Below are positions 38,004 to 46,462 of a stretch of 64,000 bases of DNA, piece after piece. A program made the position numbers and the translations under genes. Every line of letters begins with the position of its first letter. Position 1 is the stretch's first letter. The stretch is from positions 9,355 through 73,354 of the forward strand of contig NZ_JASLER010000038.1 of assembly GCF_030151085.1 (NCBI RefSeq), written 5' to 3'. Origin of the DNA: Bacteroides sp. (GTDB taxonomy: Bacteria > Bacteroidota > Bacteroidia > Bacteroidales > Bacteroidaceae). The notes beneath the pieces were generated by a model. That model ran no database searches and was not told the origin of the DNA. It saw nothing but the letters and a program-made list of their open reading frames with translations.

Positions 38004-39491
38004 ATGAGCCTTTTTTTAGAACTGCGAAAGCACGGTAAACTGGCCGCTAAACGAAACCCGATGTACGAAAAGAACAAGTTCGGCAAGTTCTGGATGTACT
38101 TCATGGCAATCTTCTGGGCAGGTTATCTTATATTTTTTGGTAGTACGTTTGCTTTCGCTTTCGATGGCGGAGCTACAGAAGCCTATCATGTACTGAACAG
38201 CGGATTAATATTCGTCATGGCTTTGGACTTCCTCATGCGTTTTCCTTTCCAGAAAACACCTACACAAGAGGTTAAGCCTTATCTGCTGTTACCTATCAAA
38301 CGGAACCGTCTGATCGACTTTCTTTTGATACGGTCGGGGCTGAACGGATTCAATCTTATATGGTTATTCTTCTTTGTCCCTTTCTCCATCCTGACTATCA
38401 CCAAATTCTATGGCGTTACGGGAGTTATTGCCTATTGTATCGGTATTTGGTTACTGATGATATTCAATAACTACTGGTTCCTGCTTTGCCGCACGCTTAT
38501 GAACGAGCGTATTTGGTGGGTGGCATTACCCGTGGTAGTGTATGGAGGTATTGCCGCAGCTTTGTTTATCCCTGATAAAAGTCCATTATTCGATTATTCT
38601 ATAGAGTTAGGCGAAGGATTCATTCATTGTAATCTGTTGGTATACCTCGGCGTACTTATCGCCATTGTCGTAATGTGGTTTATTAACCGCTACGTGATGA
38701 TTGGATTGATTTACGATGAAATCAACAAGGTAGAAGATACCAAAGTGAAGCATGTGTCCGAATATAAATTCCTGGATCGTTACGGTGAAATAGGAGAATA
38801 CATGCGTTTGGAACTAAAACTCTTGTTACGTAACAAAGTATGTAAAACGTCATTGCGAATGGTGGTCATCCTTGTAATATTTATCAGTTGTATTCTCAGC
38901 TTCACCGAAGCATACGACGGAACGGGAATGAAGAACTTTTTTATGGTCTATAACTTTGTAATCTTCGGTCTATTGTTTCTAACCAGTCTGATGAGTTATG
39001 AAGGTAATTATATTGACGGGCTGATGAGCCGTAAAGAATCTATTTATACCCTGCTCCGTGCTAAATATACGCTGTATAGCATTGCTATCATCATTCCTTT
39101 TCTATTGATGATACCTGCAATGGTTACCGGAAAATTATTGGTATTAAGTTGCATAGCTTGGGCTTTGTTTGCTGTAGGTTGCGTTTACTTCTGCCTGTTC
39201 CAGTTAGCTGTATACAATAACCGAACAGTCGACCTAAATTCCAAAGTGACCAATCGTCAGAACATGGGAACCGGTTTGCAGAACCTCATCTCCGGTGCTG
39301 CCCTCGGTATTCCTTTGCTATTGAATGTAGTACTTACAAAGCTATGGGGAGATACTGTTACCGCTTGGATACTGATTTTTATCGGTCTAGGTTTCATACT
39401 CACCTCCCGCTTCTGGCTGAAGAACGTTTATCATCGCTTCATGAAGCGCCGATACAAGAATATGGAAGGCTTTAGAGATAGCAGACAATAA
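38004..39491 (+). CDS. ABC-transporter permease-like membrane protein (DUF5687-type)
   Basis: 495 residues with about ten to twelve hydrophobic segments (for example FWMYFMAIFWAGYLIFFGSTF, IALLVYLGVLIAIVVMWF and the late GAALGIPLLLNVVL). It starts with a short amphipathic N-terminus and has no cleavable signal. It is 24 bases upstream of an ABC ATPase, so the two should form one transporter; the cargo is unknown. Proteins of this type in Bacteroidota are usually described as ABC permeases of unknown function. I see no promoter box in the short gap after the terminator. Confidence 0.82.
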   Translation: MSLFLELRKHGKLAAKRNPMYEKNKFGKFWMYFMAIFWAGYLIFFGSTFAFAFDGGATEAYHVLNSGLIFVMALDFLMRFPFQKTPTQEVKPYLLLPIKRNRLIDFLLIRSGLNGFNLIWLFFFVPFSILTITKFYGVTGVIAYCIGIWLLMIFNNYWFLLCRTLMNERIWWVALPVVVYGGIAAALFIPDKSPLFDYSIELGEGFIHCNLLVYLGVLIAIVVMWFINRYVMIGLIYDEINKVEDTKVKHVSEYKFLDRYGEIGEYMRLELKLLLRNKVCKTSLRMVVILVIFISCILSFTEAYDGTGMKNFFMVYNFVIFGLLFLTSLMSYEGNYIDGLMSRKESIYTLLRAKYTLYSIAIIIPFLLMIPAMVTGKLLVLSCIAWALFAVGCVYFCLFQLAVYNNRTVDLNSKVTNRQNMGTGLQNLISGAALGIPLLLNVVLTKLWGDTVTAWILIFIGLGFILTSRFWLKNVYHRFMKRRYKNMEGFRDSRQ

Positions 39492-39515
39492 CTAATCACT
39501 AATCATACGAATCTT

Positions 39516-40280
39516 ATGATCTCAATAAATAACTTACAAAAGAACTTCGGCGAAAAGAAAGCCGTAGATATTGATAAATATATTATTAACCAAGGTGATA
39601 TGCTAGGGCTGGTTGGTAACAATGGAGCCGGTAAGACAACTCTTTTCCGGTTGATACTGGATTTGTTGCAGGCAGATGAGGGTAATGTCACTATTAACGA
39701 CATCGACACCAGCAAGAGCGAAGATTGGAAAAACGTCACAGGAGCTTTCATTGATGACGGTTTTCTGATCGACTACCTCACTCCGGAGGAATACTTCTAC
39801 TTTATCGGCAAGATGTATGGTTTGAAGAAAGAGGAAGTTGACGAACGTCTTATTCCCTTCGAACGCTTTATGAACGGTGAAGTAATAGGGCAGAAGAAAT
39901 TCATCCGCAACTTCTCCGCCGGTAATAAACAGAAGATTGGCATTATCTCCGCCATGCTTCATCATCCGCAATTGCTGATATTGGATGAGCCATTCAACTT
40001 CCTCGACCCAAGCTCACAATCGGTCATCAAGCATTTATTGAGGAAGTACAACGAAGAACATGGGGCGACTGTCATCATTTCCAGCCACAACCTGAATCAT
40101 ACGGTAGATGTTTGCCCACGTATTGCACTGTTAGAGTACGGCGTCATCATTCGTGATATTAAAAACGAAAACAATTCTGCTGAAAAAGAACTGGAAGATT
40201 ACTTTAATATCAGTGTTGAGGAAGAGATTATAGAAGAAGAAGTAGTAGAACAGGAAGAAGCCCAGGAACAGAAAGAATGA
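39516..40280 (+). CDS. ABC transporter ATP-binding protein with acidic C-terminal tail
   Basis: 254-residue ATPase that powers the permease encoded just upstream. Walker A GNNGAGKTT (Lys40), signature NFSAGNKQK near residue 130 (a variant of LSGGQ), Walker B LLILDEPFNFLD and the switch region IISSHNLNHTVD. The last ~25 residues are almost all Glu, Ile and Val (for example EEEIIEEEVVEQEEAQEQKE), an unusual acidic tail. Its stop overlaps the next start (ATGA at 40277-40280). Confidence 0.93.
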   Translation: MISINNLQKNFGEKKAVDIDKYIINQGDMLGLVGNNGAGKTTLFRLILDLLQADEGNVTINDIDTSKSEDWKNVTGAFIDDGFLIDYLTPEEYFYFIGKMYGLKKEEVDERLIPFERFMNGEVIGQKKFIRNFSAGNKQKIGIISAMLHHPQLLILDEPFNFLDPSSQSVIKHLLRKYNEEHGATVIISSHNLNHTVDVCPRIALLEYGVIIRDIKNENNSAEKELEDYFNISVEEEIIEEEVVEQEEAQEQKE

Positions 40281-40792
40281 AAAAACCGATTTCTTATACA
40301 GTATTTCTTGTCAGTCTGCTATTTATTCTTAGTTCCTGCCATACTTCTGCGCCACGACTTGATTACAAAGCATTGGCACAAGCTTCCATTCGTTTGGGAG
40401 TGGACATCGGTATAGAAGACAATCACCAGTTGTACATTAACTCCTCCGAATGGATAGGTACCCCTTACCGTGGAGGAGGAGATAGCAAACGAGGAACAGA
40501 CTGCTCCGGATTAGTCTCACAACTCTATAAGAAAGTTTACCGCACTCGTCTGGCCAGAAGTACAGACGAACAGCTAAAAGAGAGCAACAAAATCTCCCGC
40601 CGCAATTTGCGTGAGGGAGATTTGGTGTTCTTTACCAGCCCGTCATCACGAAAAAAGGTGGCGCATGTAGGCATCTATCTTAAGAATGGAAAGTTCATAC
40701 ATGCCAGTACCAGTCAAGGGGTTATCGTAAGTAACCTCAATGAAAAATACTATACGCAACACTGGCTTCGCGGAGGAAGAATATCTCATTAA
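40277..40792 (+). CDS. NlpC/P60 (C40) cell-wall endopeptidase lipoprotein
   Basis: 171 residues; signal peptide with lipobox ILSSC (lipid cysteine 21). The C-terminal NlpC/P60 domain has the catalytic cysteine in GTDCSGLVSQLY (C76), the His in VAHVGIYLK and a further IHAS segment. Such enzymes cut the gamma-D-Glu-diaminopimelate bond in peptidoglycan stem peptides. It is translationally coupled to the ABC ATPase (ATGA), so the transporter may be linked to envelope or cell-wall work; this is inference. Confidence 0.93.
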   Translation: MKKPISYTVFLVSLLFILSSCHTSAPRLDYKALAQASIRLGVDIGIEDNHQLYINSSEWIGTPYRGGGDSKRGTDCSGLVSQLYKKVYRTRLARSTDEQLKESNKISRRNLREGDLVFFTSPSSRKKVAHVGIYLKNGKFIHASTSQGVIVSNLNEKYYTQHWLRGGRISH

Positions 40793-40875
40793 TCCCTGCA
40801 AATAAATTACTCTTCTTGTGATTTATCTTCTTTACTTCCGACTGATAGTCCAAATAAATTAATAAGAAGAATACA

Positions 40876-41760
40876 ATGAAGAAATTTTTAGGTCTGCTAC
40901 TGCTTATCAGTTTTGCACTAAGTGCCAATGCACAGCTTTTATGGAAAGTATCCGGTAATGAATTAAAGAAGCCCTCTTATATTTTTGGAACTTACCACCT
41001 TTCTCCCCTTAGCATAAAAGATAGCATCGCCGCTATGCCACAGGCTATCAATGAGACTAGTCAGGTATATGGTGAAGTGGTTATGTCGGATATGATGACA
41101 CCTGCTTTTATGCAAAGTATGCAACAGCAAATGATGATGCCTAAAGATACTACGTTGCAAAGTCTGTTCACCCCGGAACAATATGAGTTAGTAGGGAAAG
41201 TTATAAAAGAAAACATGATGGTAGACATTGCTATGCTGGCACAGTTGAAACCAGCCGCCATCAGTCAGCAACTTGCCGTACTGCTTTATATGAAGCATAC
41301 ACCGGGATACAACCCGCAGGAACAACTTGATACTTACTTCCAGCAACAAGCACAGCAAAATGGTAAGAAGGTAGGTGGTCTGGAAACAGCTCAATCACAG
41401 ATAGACATTCTTTTGAACAGCCAGTCATTACGACGCCAAGCTACGCTTCTACATTGTACGGCAAGCGATATTGATAAAGCAGTGGAACAGGCACAAAGAT
41501 TGATTAAGAGCTATCAGGCACAAGATCTTGACGAAATGTTGCTCTTGATGGAAGAACGTGACGGAAATTCTTGCGATCCACTACCAGGAGAGATGGAGGC
41601 ACTTCTCGACTATCGCAATATTGCATGGGCAGGCCAAATACCCGCCATCATGACTGAAGCTCCCACTCTTTTTGTGGTTGGCGCCGGGCACTTACCCGGA
41701 ACAAACGGAGTTCTGAATTTACTGAAGCAACAAGGCTACACTGTGGAAGCCATGAAATAA
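40876..41760 (+). CDS. TraB/GumN family secreted protein
   Basis: 294 residues with a signal peptide (LGLLLLISFALSANAQ). The two GxxH marks of the TraB/GumN (Tiki-like) fold are present: FGTYHLSP near the N-terminus and VVGAGHLPG near the C-terminus, with Glu residues between (YGEVVMSD, GGLETAQSQ). Related eukaryotic Tiki proteins are metalloproteases, but bacterial function is not established. It is the last gene before a strong terminator at 41820. Confidence 0.88.
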   Translation: MKKFLGLLLLISFALSANAQLLWKVSGNELKKPSYIFGTYHLSPLSIKDSIAAMPQAINETSQVYGEVVMSDMMTPAFMQSMQQQMMMPKDTTLQSLFTPEQYELVGKVIKENMMVDIAMLAQLKPAAISQQLAVLLYMKHTPGYNPQEQLDTYFQQQAQQNGKKVGGLETAQSQIDILLNSQSLRRQATLLHCTASDIDKAVEQAQRLIKSYQAQDLDEMLLLMEERDGNSCDPLPGEMEALLDYRNIAWAGQIPAIMTEAPTLFVVGAGHLPGTNGVLNLLKQQGYTVEAMK

Positions 41761-41819
41761 AATCATTTTTACTCTCTCTTATATTTTCTCTAACAAGAAA
41801 CAAGTTATTTATCATCATT

Positions 41820-41856
41820 AAGGCGTGAATACAATGTATTTGTATTCACGCCTTTT
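41820..41856 (+). terminator. Intrinsic terminator after TraB/GumN gene
   Basis: 15-bp perfect stem (AAGGCGTGAATACAA with TTGTATTCACGCCTT), 5-base loop, followed by TTTTAT. It lies 60 bases after the stop codon. Confidence 0.9.
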
Positions 41857-41930
41857 ATATAATACTCACCCAAAATTTCATTTTGTCACTTTTATAGTCC
41901 CATATTATCAAGCATCTGAAAAAATTATAC

Positions 41931-41938
41931 TACTTTTG
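41931..41938 (+). promoter_or_regulatory. -7 box upstream of structured RNA and histidine kinase
   Basis: TACTTTTG matches TAnnTTTG. It is the only such box found between the terminator at 41856 and the kinase start at 42241, so it probably drives the structured RNA. No TTTG -33 element at the standard spacing. Confidence 0.5.
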
Positions 41939-41944
41939 TAAGCA

Positions 41945-42190
41945 AGTCTTGCCTGTCATAGTGATAATAGGCAGTATTGGTTTGATTCATTGAAAACGCA
42001 AGAAGCGAAAGTTATTATCCCCAGTTATTCGGAATCTGGAAAATTCAAAAAAACATCATGGGATAGTAGCAACAGTTTCTTCACGTCTACGTTATTATAT
42101 ACTTAGGCGTGAGGGCTGTTGTCTATTTATGATGTGGGCATTTTCCAGAGCCTCGAATGCGGATAGACAATAACAGTCCTCGCGCTTTTT
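41945..42190 (+). ncRNA. Long rod-like structured RNA (6S-like RNA or attenuator) ending in an intrinsic terminator
   Basis: The 5' arm (about 42011-42085) and the 3' arm (about 42106-42176) pair along most of their length in one imperfect rod: GTTATT/AATAAC, ATTCG/CGAAT, TCTGGAAAAT/ATTTTCCAGA, a bubble, ACATCAT/ATGATGT, CAACAG/CTGTTG and TCACG/CGTGA, with the apical loop near 42086-42105. A long stem with a central bubble is the 6S RNA layout. The 3' arm can instead fold alone (42107-42126 with 42163-42185: GGCTGTTGTCTAT-like with ATAGACAATAACAG) before a U5 run at 42186-42190, that is, as a terminator. The kinase ATG is 50 bases further on, so attenuation is a real alternative. The 5' end is estimated from the -7 box. 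I found no ORF in it. Confidence 0.55.
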
Positions 42191-42240
42191 ATATATAACA
42201 AATCCGTTAAAGAGGGCAAACGGAGTAAACAAAAGGCACA

Positions 42241-43101
42241 ATGATGTACCCCACAATTACTGAAGGAATGCAGTATTTACTATTCCTGCTATTTGCTATT
42301 ATATTTGTCTATTTCTTTTATTGGATATATCGCAAACATAGAAATCTGCACAGTCAAATAGCTAATTCCGAATTAGTCATAGCCGAACTACAAGAAGCCA
42401 AAAACAAAGCAGAAGAAGCCAACCGACTGAAATCCGCCTTTTTGGCTAATATGAGCCACGAAATTCGTACACCGCTGAATGCCATTGTTGGCTTCTCCTC
42501 CATCCTATCCGAATTAATAAAAGATAAAGATGTGAAAGAATATATACATATAATAGAAGAGAACAACGAACTCCTTTTGCAACTTATCAATGACATACTC
42601 GATATTTCACGGATAGAAGCAGGTTTACTTGAATTTGTAGAAGGAGACATGAATGTCAACAGTACGCTTTATGAAATACAAACCGCAGCTGTTCTGAAAG
42701 CATCTTCACAAGTAAATATTCGTTTTCTGCCGGGAGCAGAAACTTGTACCATTCATACTGTACCCAATCGCGTAAAACAAGTCATCAACAACTATGTATC
42801 AAATGCCCTTAAACATACGGACAAGGGTTATATAGATATCGGCTTTGATATTCTCACAAATGAAATAATACGTTTCTTTGTACGAGATACAGGCTCCGGC
42901 ATCCCCATGGATAAACAGGAACAAGTATTTGAACGTTTTACCAAATTAGACAGCTTTAAACAGGGTGCAGGTTTAGGACTTTCAATTTGTAGTATGATAG
43001 CAGAAAAGATGAATGGGAAAGTAGGTGTAGTTTCTGAATTGGGAGAAGGTTCTGAATTCTGGTTTGAAATACCTCTTATATCAGTAACATCCGAAAAATA
43101 G
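42241..43101 (+). CDS. Small membrane-bound sensor histidine kinase
   Basis: 286 residues: one N-terminal membrane helix (YLLFLLFAIIFVYFFYWIY), a short coiled coil, HisKA with phospho-accepting H73 in MSHEIRTPLNAI, and the HATPase domain (NNYVSNALKHTDKG N-box, DTGSGIP, GAGLGLSI). There is no extracellular sensor domain, PAS domain or receiver, so the signal must come through the membrane helix or a partner protein. It is preceded by the rod-like RNA/terminator at 42190. The HisKA part closely resembles that of the kinase at 30206 (EEANRLKSAFLANMSHEIR versus EESNRLKSAFLANMSHEIR). An ATG at 42244 is an equal start choice. Confidence 0.92.
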   Translation: MMYPTITEGMQYLLFLLFAIIFVYFFYWIYRKHRNLHSQIANSELVIAELQEAKNKAEEANRLKSAFLANMSHEIRTPLNAIVGFSSILSELIKDKDVKEYIHIIEENNELLLQLINDILDISRIEAGLLEFVEGDMNVNSTLYEIQTAAVLKASSQVNIRFLPGAETCTIHTVPNRVKQVINNYVSNALKHTDKGYIDIGFDILTNEIIRFFVRDTGSGIPMDKQEQVFERFTKLDSFKQGAGLGLSICSMIAEKMNGKVGVVSELGEGSEFWFEIPLISVTSEK

Positions 43102-43159
43102 TTGATAACTAAGTCAGTCGGCTAATTTAAAATATTACATGACTTAATTATCAACTATT
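43097..43159. terminator. Hairpin between convergent histidine kinase and GH92 genes
   Basis: 12-bp stem AATAGTTGATAA/TTATCAACTATT, one mismatch, then TAAGTCA/TGACTTA. It overlaps the kinase stop codon and lies 12 bases from the GH92 stop. No clear T-run, but its location between convergent genes suits a two-way terminator. Confidence 0.65.
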
Positions 43160-43170
43160 CATCATCTCTA

Positions 43171-45420
43171 TCAACGAAGTATAAACCGCAGTTTGCCACC
43201 ATGTACCAGTTCATCATGTGTGACGCGATAGCGGGACAATTTCTTTCCTCCTAACTCCATCTCACGGATATAAAGCGATTCCGCAGACGGACGTTCCGTT
43301 TCTATCACTAATTTATCACGTCCCCACTGTTTGGGGTCAAGACGAATAGTCACTTTATTGAACACAGGCGTAGAAAGTGTATAAGACGGTTCACCGGGAC
43401 AATCGGGATAAAAGCCCATCATGTTGAAGATGGCCCAAGCTGACATAGTTCCTGTATCGTCATTGCCCGGAATGCCATCGGGGGCATCTTTGAAATACTT
43501 CTGCAAAAGTCGGTGCAACTCCTTCTGAGTGCGCCATTCCTCTCCTTTAAAATAAGAAAAAAGATGAGCGTATGCTATATCAGGCTCATTGGCAGGATCA
43601 TAAAGCCCGTCATCAAACACACGCTGGAGCTTGTCGACAAAAGGCTTCTTGCCTCCCATCAAGCGAGCCAATCCCTTTACATCATGCGGAACATAGAAAG
43701 TATAATTCCAGGCATTGCCTTCATGGAAGCCGGGACTGGGTTCAAAGTTCTCACCTTGCATCGGGTTGAAAGGAGAATAAAACTGTCCATTGGGAAGAAT
43801 GGGACGGAATGTACCGAACTCTTTACTATAATAATGCTTGTAACCCAAAGAACGATTATGGAAAAGCTGTGCATCTTCCTTTTTTCCAAGTGCATCGGCA
43901 AGACGTGAAAGTGCATTGTCTGCAATGTAATATTCCAATGCATGAGACACGGAATTATCATACTGCTCACGTAAGGGGACATATCCCAAAGACATATAAT
44001 CATCATTATCCGGGCGCAACAGGTTCTCCGCTTCCGGCAGTGTAGCTCCCTTGCGCATAGCTTCGTAAGCAAGTTCGATGTCAAAGTCATTCAAGCCCTT
44101 CAACCATGTATCGACAATCACAGGAATAGAAGGATCGCCTTCCATTGTCAGTGTTTCACGTCCATACAACTCCCATTTAGGCAGCCAGCCATGCTCCCGA
44201 TACATATCGAGCATGGTGCGTACCATCTGCAACTGACGTTCAGGATATACCAATGTAAGCAGCTGATGTACATTGCGGTAGGTATCCCACAAAGAAAAGA
44301 CGGTATAACGATCACCTTTCGTAGTCAGAATCTTATCGCTTTCCATAGCGGGATATTGACCGTTTACGTCTTGCAGAACATTGGGATGAATCAACAAATG
44401 ATAGAGTGCAGTGTAAAAGACAGTCTTTTGCTCTTTCGTTCCGCCCTCCACCAAGATACGTGATAAATCATCGTTCCAACGCTGACGGCTTTCTGACAAT
44501 ACCTGACTAAAATCCTTTCCTTGCTGTTCTGTATCCAAATTGAGACGGGCATTTTCAATGCTGACAAAGGAAACGCCCATTTGTACCTCTATTTGTTCAC
44601 CTTCTTCGGTATTGAAGGTAAGATACGCTCCTATATCGTCTCCGGCAATATCCTTGCGGTAACGGGTGTAGAGTTTATAGCGACCGTTATCCCGATCCCA
44701 CTCTGCTTCGACACCGGTCATGAGACGTTGTTTCTTCCAATAGCCGGTAACAGCAGGACACTTGTTAACGCGCATCACAAAATAGATAGGAAATACAGCC
44801 TGCGGATTGTAACAGAAAGTACCCAATAGCTTCATGCCTTCAAATTCACAATCACTCACTTGGCGGAGGGAAGCACCTGATTCGTTGGTTAATCCTTCAC
44901 CCAAATTCAGCAGGATGTGGCTTTGTCCGGCAGGGAAAGTGAAGCGTGCCACACCCGTGCGGGGTGTAGCTGTCACTTCAGTCTTCACATTATAACGAGT
45001 AAGAAAATTGCTATAATAACCGGGGGATGCCTGTTCATCTTTGTATCTACTACCGTATTCTTTATAATCGACAGATAATTCTCCCGTAGTAGGCATCAGC
45101 AGCAAAGAGCCCAATTCCGGGCATCCTACTCCACTAAGGTTTACATGGGAATATCCGGTAAAGAAACAGTTGTGATACTCGTATGGAGTAGACCACCAAC
45201 GGGCATCTTTATCATATTTGTTATCCGCCGATCCCATTACATTGAAAGGTACTACGGACATCATTCCATTGGGACAAACAGCTCCGGGATTCGTAGTACC
45301 AAAGTTGGTGGTACCAATAAAAGGATTGACATAATCCACCGGAGAAAAGTTCTTCTCTTCTGCCCACGACACGGTAAGCAGACTGAAAGATATCAGGCAA
45401 GAAATGATTGTTCGTTTCAT
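43171..45420 (-). CDS. GH92 family alpha-mannosidase, secreted
   Basis: 749 residues with a signal peptide (CLISFSLLTVSWAEE). Family opening VDYVNPFIGTTNFGTTNPGAVCPNGMMSVVPF, then GYSHVNLSGVGCPELG, FSLWDTYRNVHQLLTLVYPE, EGNAWNYTFYVPHDVKGL and GNDDTGTMSAWAIFNMMGF. GH92 enzymes are calcium-dependent exo-alpha-mannosidases acting on N-glycan mannoses. The conserved block reads GNDDTG here, against GNEDCG in the GH92 at 47789 and GDEDNG in that at 61919, so linkage preference may differ. It has no lipobox and should be periplasmic. It is the last gene of the N-glycan PUL, 30 bases after GH130. Confidence 0.94.
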   Translation of the reverse strand: MKRTIISCLISFSLLTVSWAEEKNFSPVDYVNPFIGTTNFGTTNPGAVCPNGMMSVVPFNVMGSADNKYDKDARWWSTPYEYHNCFFTGYSHVNLSGVGCPELGSLLLMPTTGELSVDYKEYGSRYKDEQASPGYYSNFLTRYNVKTEVTATPRTGVARFTFPAGQSHILLNLGEGLTNESGASLRQVSDCEFEGMKLLGTFCYNPQAVFPIYFVMRVNKCPAVTGYWKKQRLMTGVEAEWDRDNGRYKLYTRYRKDIAGDDIGAYLTFNTEEGEQIEVQMGVSFVSIENARLNLDTEQQGKDFSQVLSESRQRWNDDLSRILVEGGTKEQKTVFYTALYHLLIHPNVLQDVNGQYPAMESDKILTTKGDRYTVFSLWDTYRNVHQLLTLVYPERQLQMVRTMLDMYREHGWLPKWELYGRETLTMEGDPSIPVIVDTWLKGLNDFDIELAYEAMRKGATLPEAENLLRPDNDDYMSLGYVPLREQYDNSVSHALEYYIADNALSRLADALGKKEDAQLFHNRSLGYKHYYSKEFGTFRPILPNGQFYSPFNPMQGENFEPSPGFHEGNAWNYTFYVPHDVKGLARLMGGKKPFVDKLQRVFDDGLYDPANEPDIAYAHLFSYFKGEEWRTQKELHRLLQKYFKDAPDGIPGNDDTGTMSAWAIFNMMGFYPDCPGEPSYTLSTPVFNKVTIRLDPKQWGRDKLVIETERPSAESLYIREMELGGKKLSRYRVTHDELVHGGKLRFILR

Positions 45421-45450
45421 AACTATGATGTTTTGTCTTATACTTAACTA

Positions 45451-46419
45451 CTACAAACTCGTCCGTTTAACGAATTCTATAATCTCTGAGATATAGCCAA
45501 AAGCCATTCCTACTACTGTATCGGCAGCACCATAATATACGGCAACTTTATCTCCATCCTGCAATGATGCGCAGGGGAAAACAACATTGGGGACATCTCC
45601 CTGTAATTCGTAGGAAGCAGCAGGTGCAAGCAGATATTCACGTGTACGATACAGTACCTTGGATGGATCTTCTTTATCCAGGATGGCAGCACCCATAGAA
45701 TATCGGAAACCATTGCAGGTAGTAATAACTCCATGATAGAACATCAACCAACCCTCTTCAGTAAGAAAAGGAACAGAACCGGCACCTATCTTTGTACATT
45801 GCCAGGCACTTTCGGGGAAAGGAGTCACTTTCATGACACAACGATGTTCGCCCCAGTATTTCATATCGGGGCTATAGCTGAGATAGATGTCGCCAAACGG
45901 AGTATGTCCGTTATCACTCGGACGACTCAGCATGGCATATTTACCGTTTATTTTCTGCGGGAAGAGCACACCGTTACGGTTGAAAGGCAAGAAAGCATTT
46001 TCACACTGGAAGAACTCCATAAAATCGAATGTATAGGCGATGCCGATAGTCGGTCCGTTATAACCGTTGCACCAAGTAATCCAGTAACGATCTTCTATCC
46101 AGGTTACACGAGGATCGTATTTGTATTCAGACTCTATCATCTCCGTATTTCCTGCTTTGAAGCGAATAGGTTCGTGGCTAATCTCCCAGTCAATACCATT
46201 CTTACTAAAGCCAACGAAGATATTCATCTGCACCGCTTTGTTATCGCAACGGAACACCCCGGCATATCCATCTCCAAACGGTACCACGGCACTATTAAAA
46301 ATACTGTTTGATGAAGGGATGTGATAACGTCCGATAACCGGATTCTTTGAATAGCGCCACATTACATCCTGACAATCTTCGGGACGATTCTCCCAAGGCA
46401 TTTTGATCTTTTTGTCCAT
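45451..46419 (-). CDS. GH130 family mannoside phosphorylase, cytoplasmic
   Basis: 322 residues without signal peptide, so cytoplasmic. Five-bladed-propeller GH130 features: RYHIPSSNSIFNSAVVPFGDGYAGVFR, SEYKYDPRVTWIEDRYWITW (the conserved Asp region), GAGSVPFLTEEGWLMFYHGV and VYYGAADTVVGMAFG. GH130 enzymes phosphorolyse beta-mannosides; those beside N-glycan genes act on Man-beta-1,4-GlcNAc to give mannose 1-phosphate and GlcNAc. It sits between GH92 and an MFS transporter, which could bring that disaccharide in. This is strong context for the N-glycan-core role, although the exact subfamily is not assigned here. Confidence 0.92.
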   Translation of the reverse strand: MDKKIKMPWENRPEDCQDVMWRYSKNPVIGRYHIPSSNSIFNSAVVPFGDGYAGVFRCDNKAVQMNIFVGFSKNGIDWEISHEPIRFKAGNTEMIESEYKYDPRVTWIEDRYWITWCNGYNGPTIGIAYTFDFMEFFQCENAFLPFNRNGVLFPQKINGKYAMLSRPSDNGHTPFGDIYLSYSPDMKYWGEHRCVMKVTPFPESAWQCTKIGAGSVPFLTEEGWLMFYHGVITTCNGFRYSMGAAILDKEDPSKVLYRTREYLLAPAASYELQGDVPNVVFPCASLQDGDKVAVYYGAADTVVGMAFGYISEIIEFVKRTSL

Positions 46420-46462
46420 AATTGCTTTATATTTTATATACTATCAAAACTATACTCCTTCC

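Noticed and set aside
45733..46311. 192-codon ORF on the + strand
   Set aside because: Antisense to GH130, without recognisable features.
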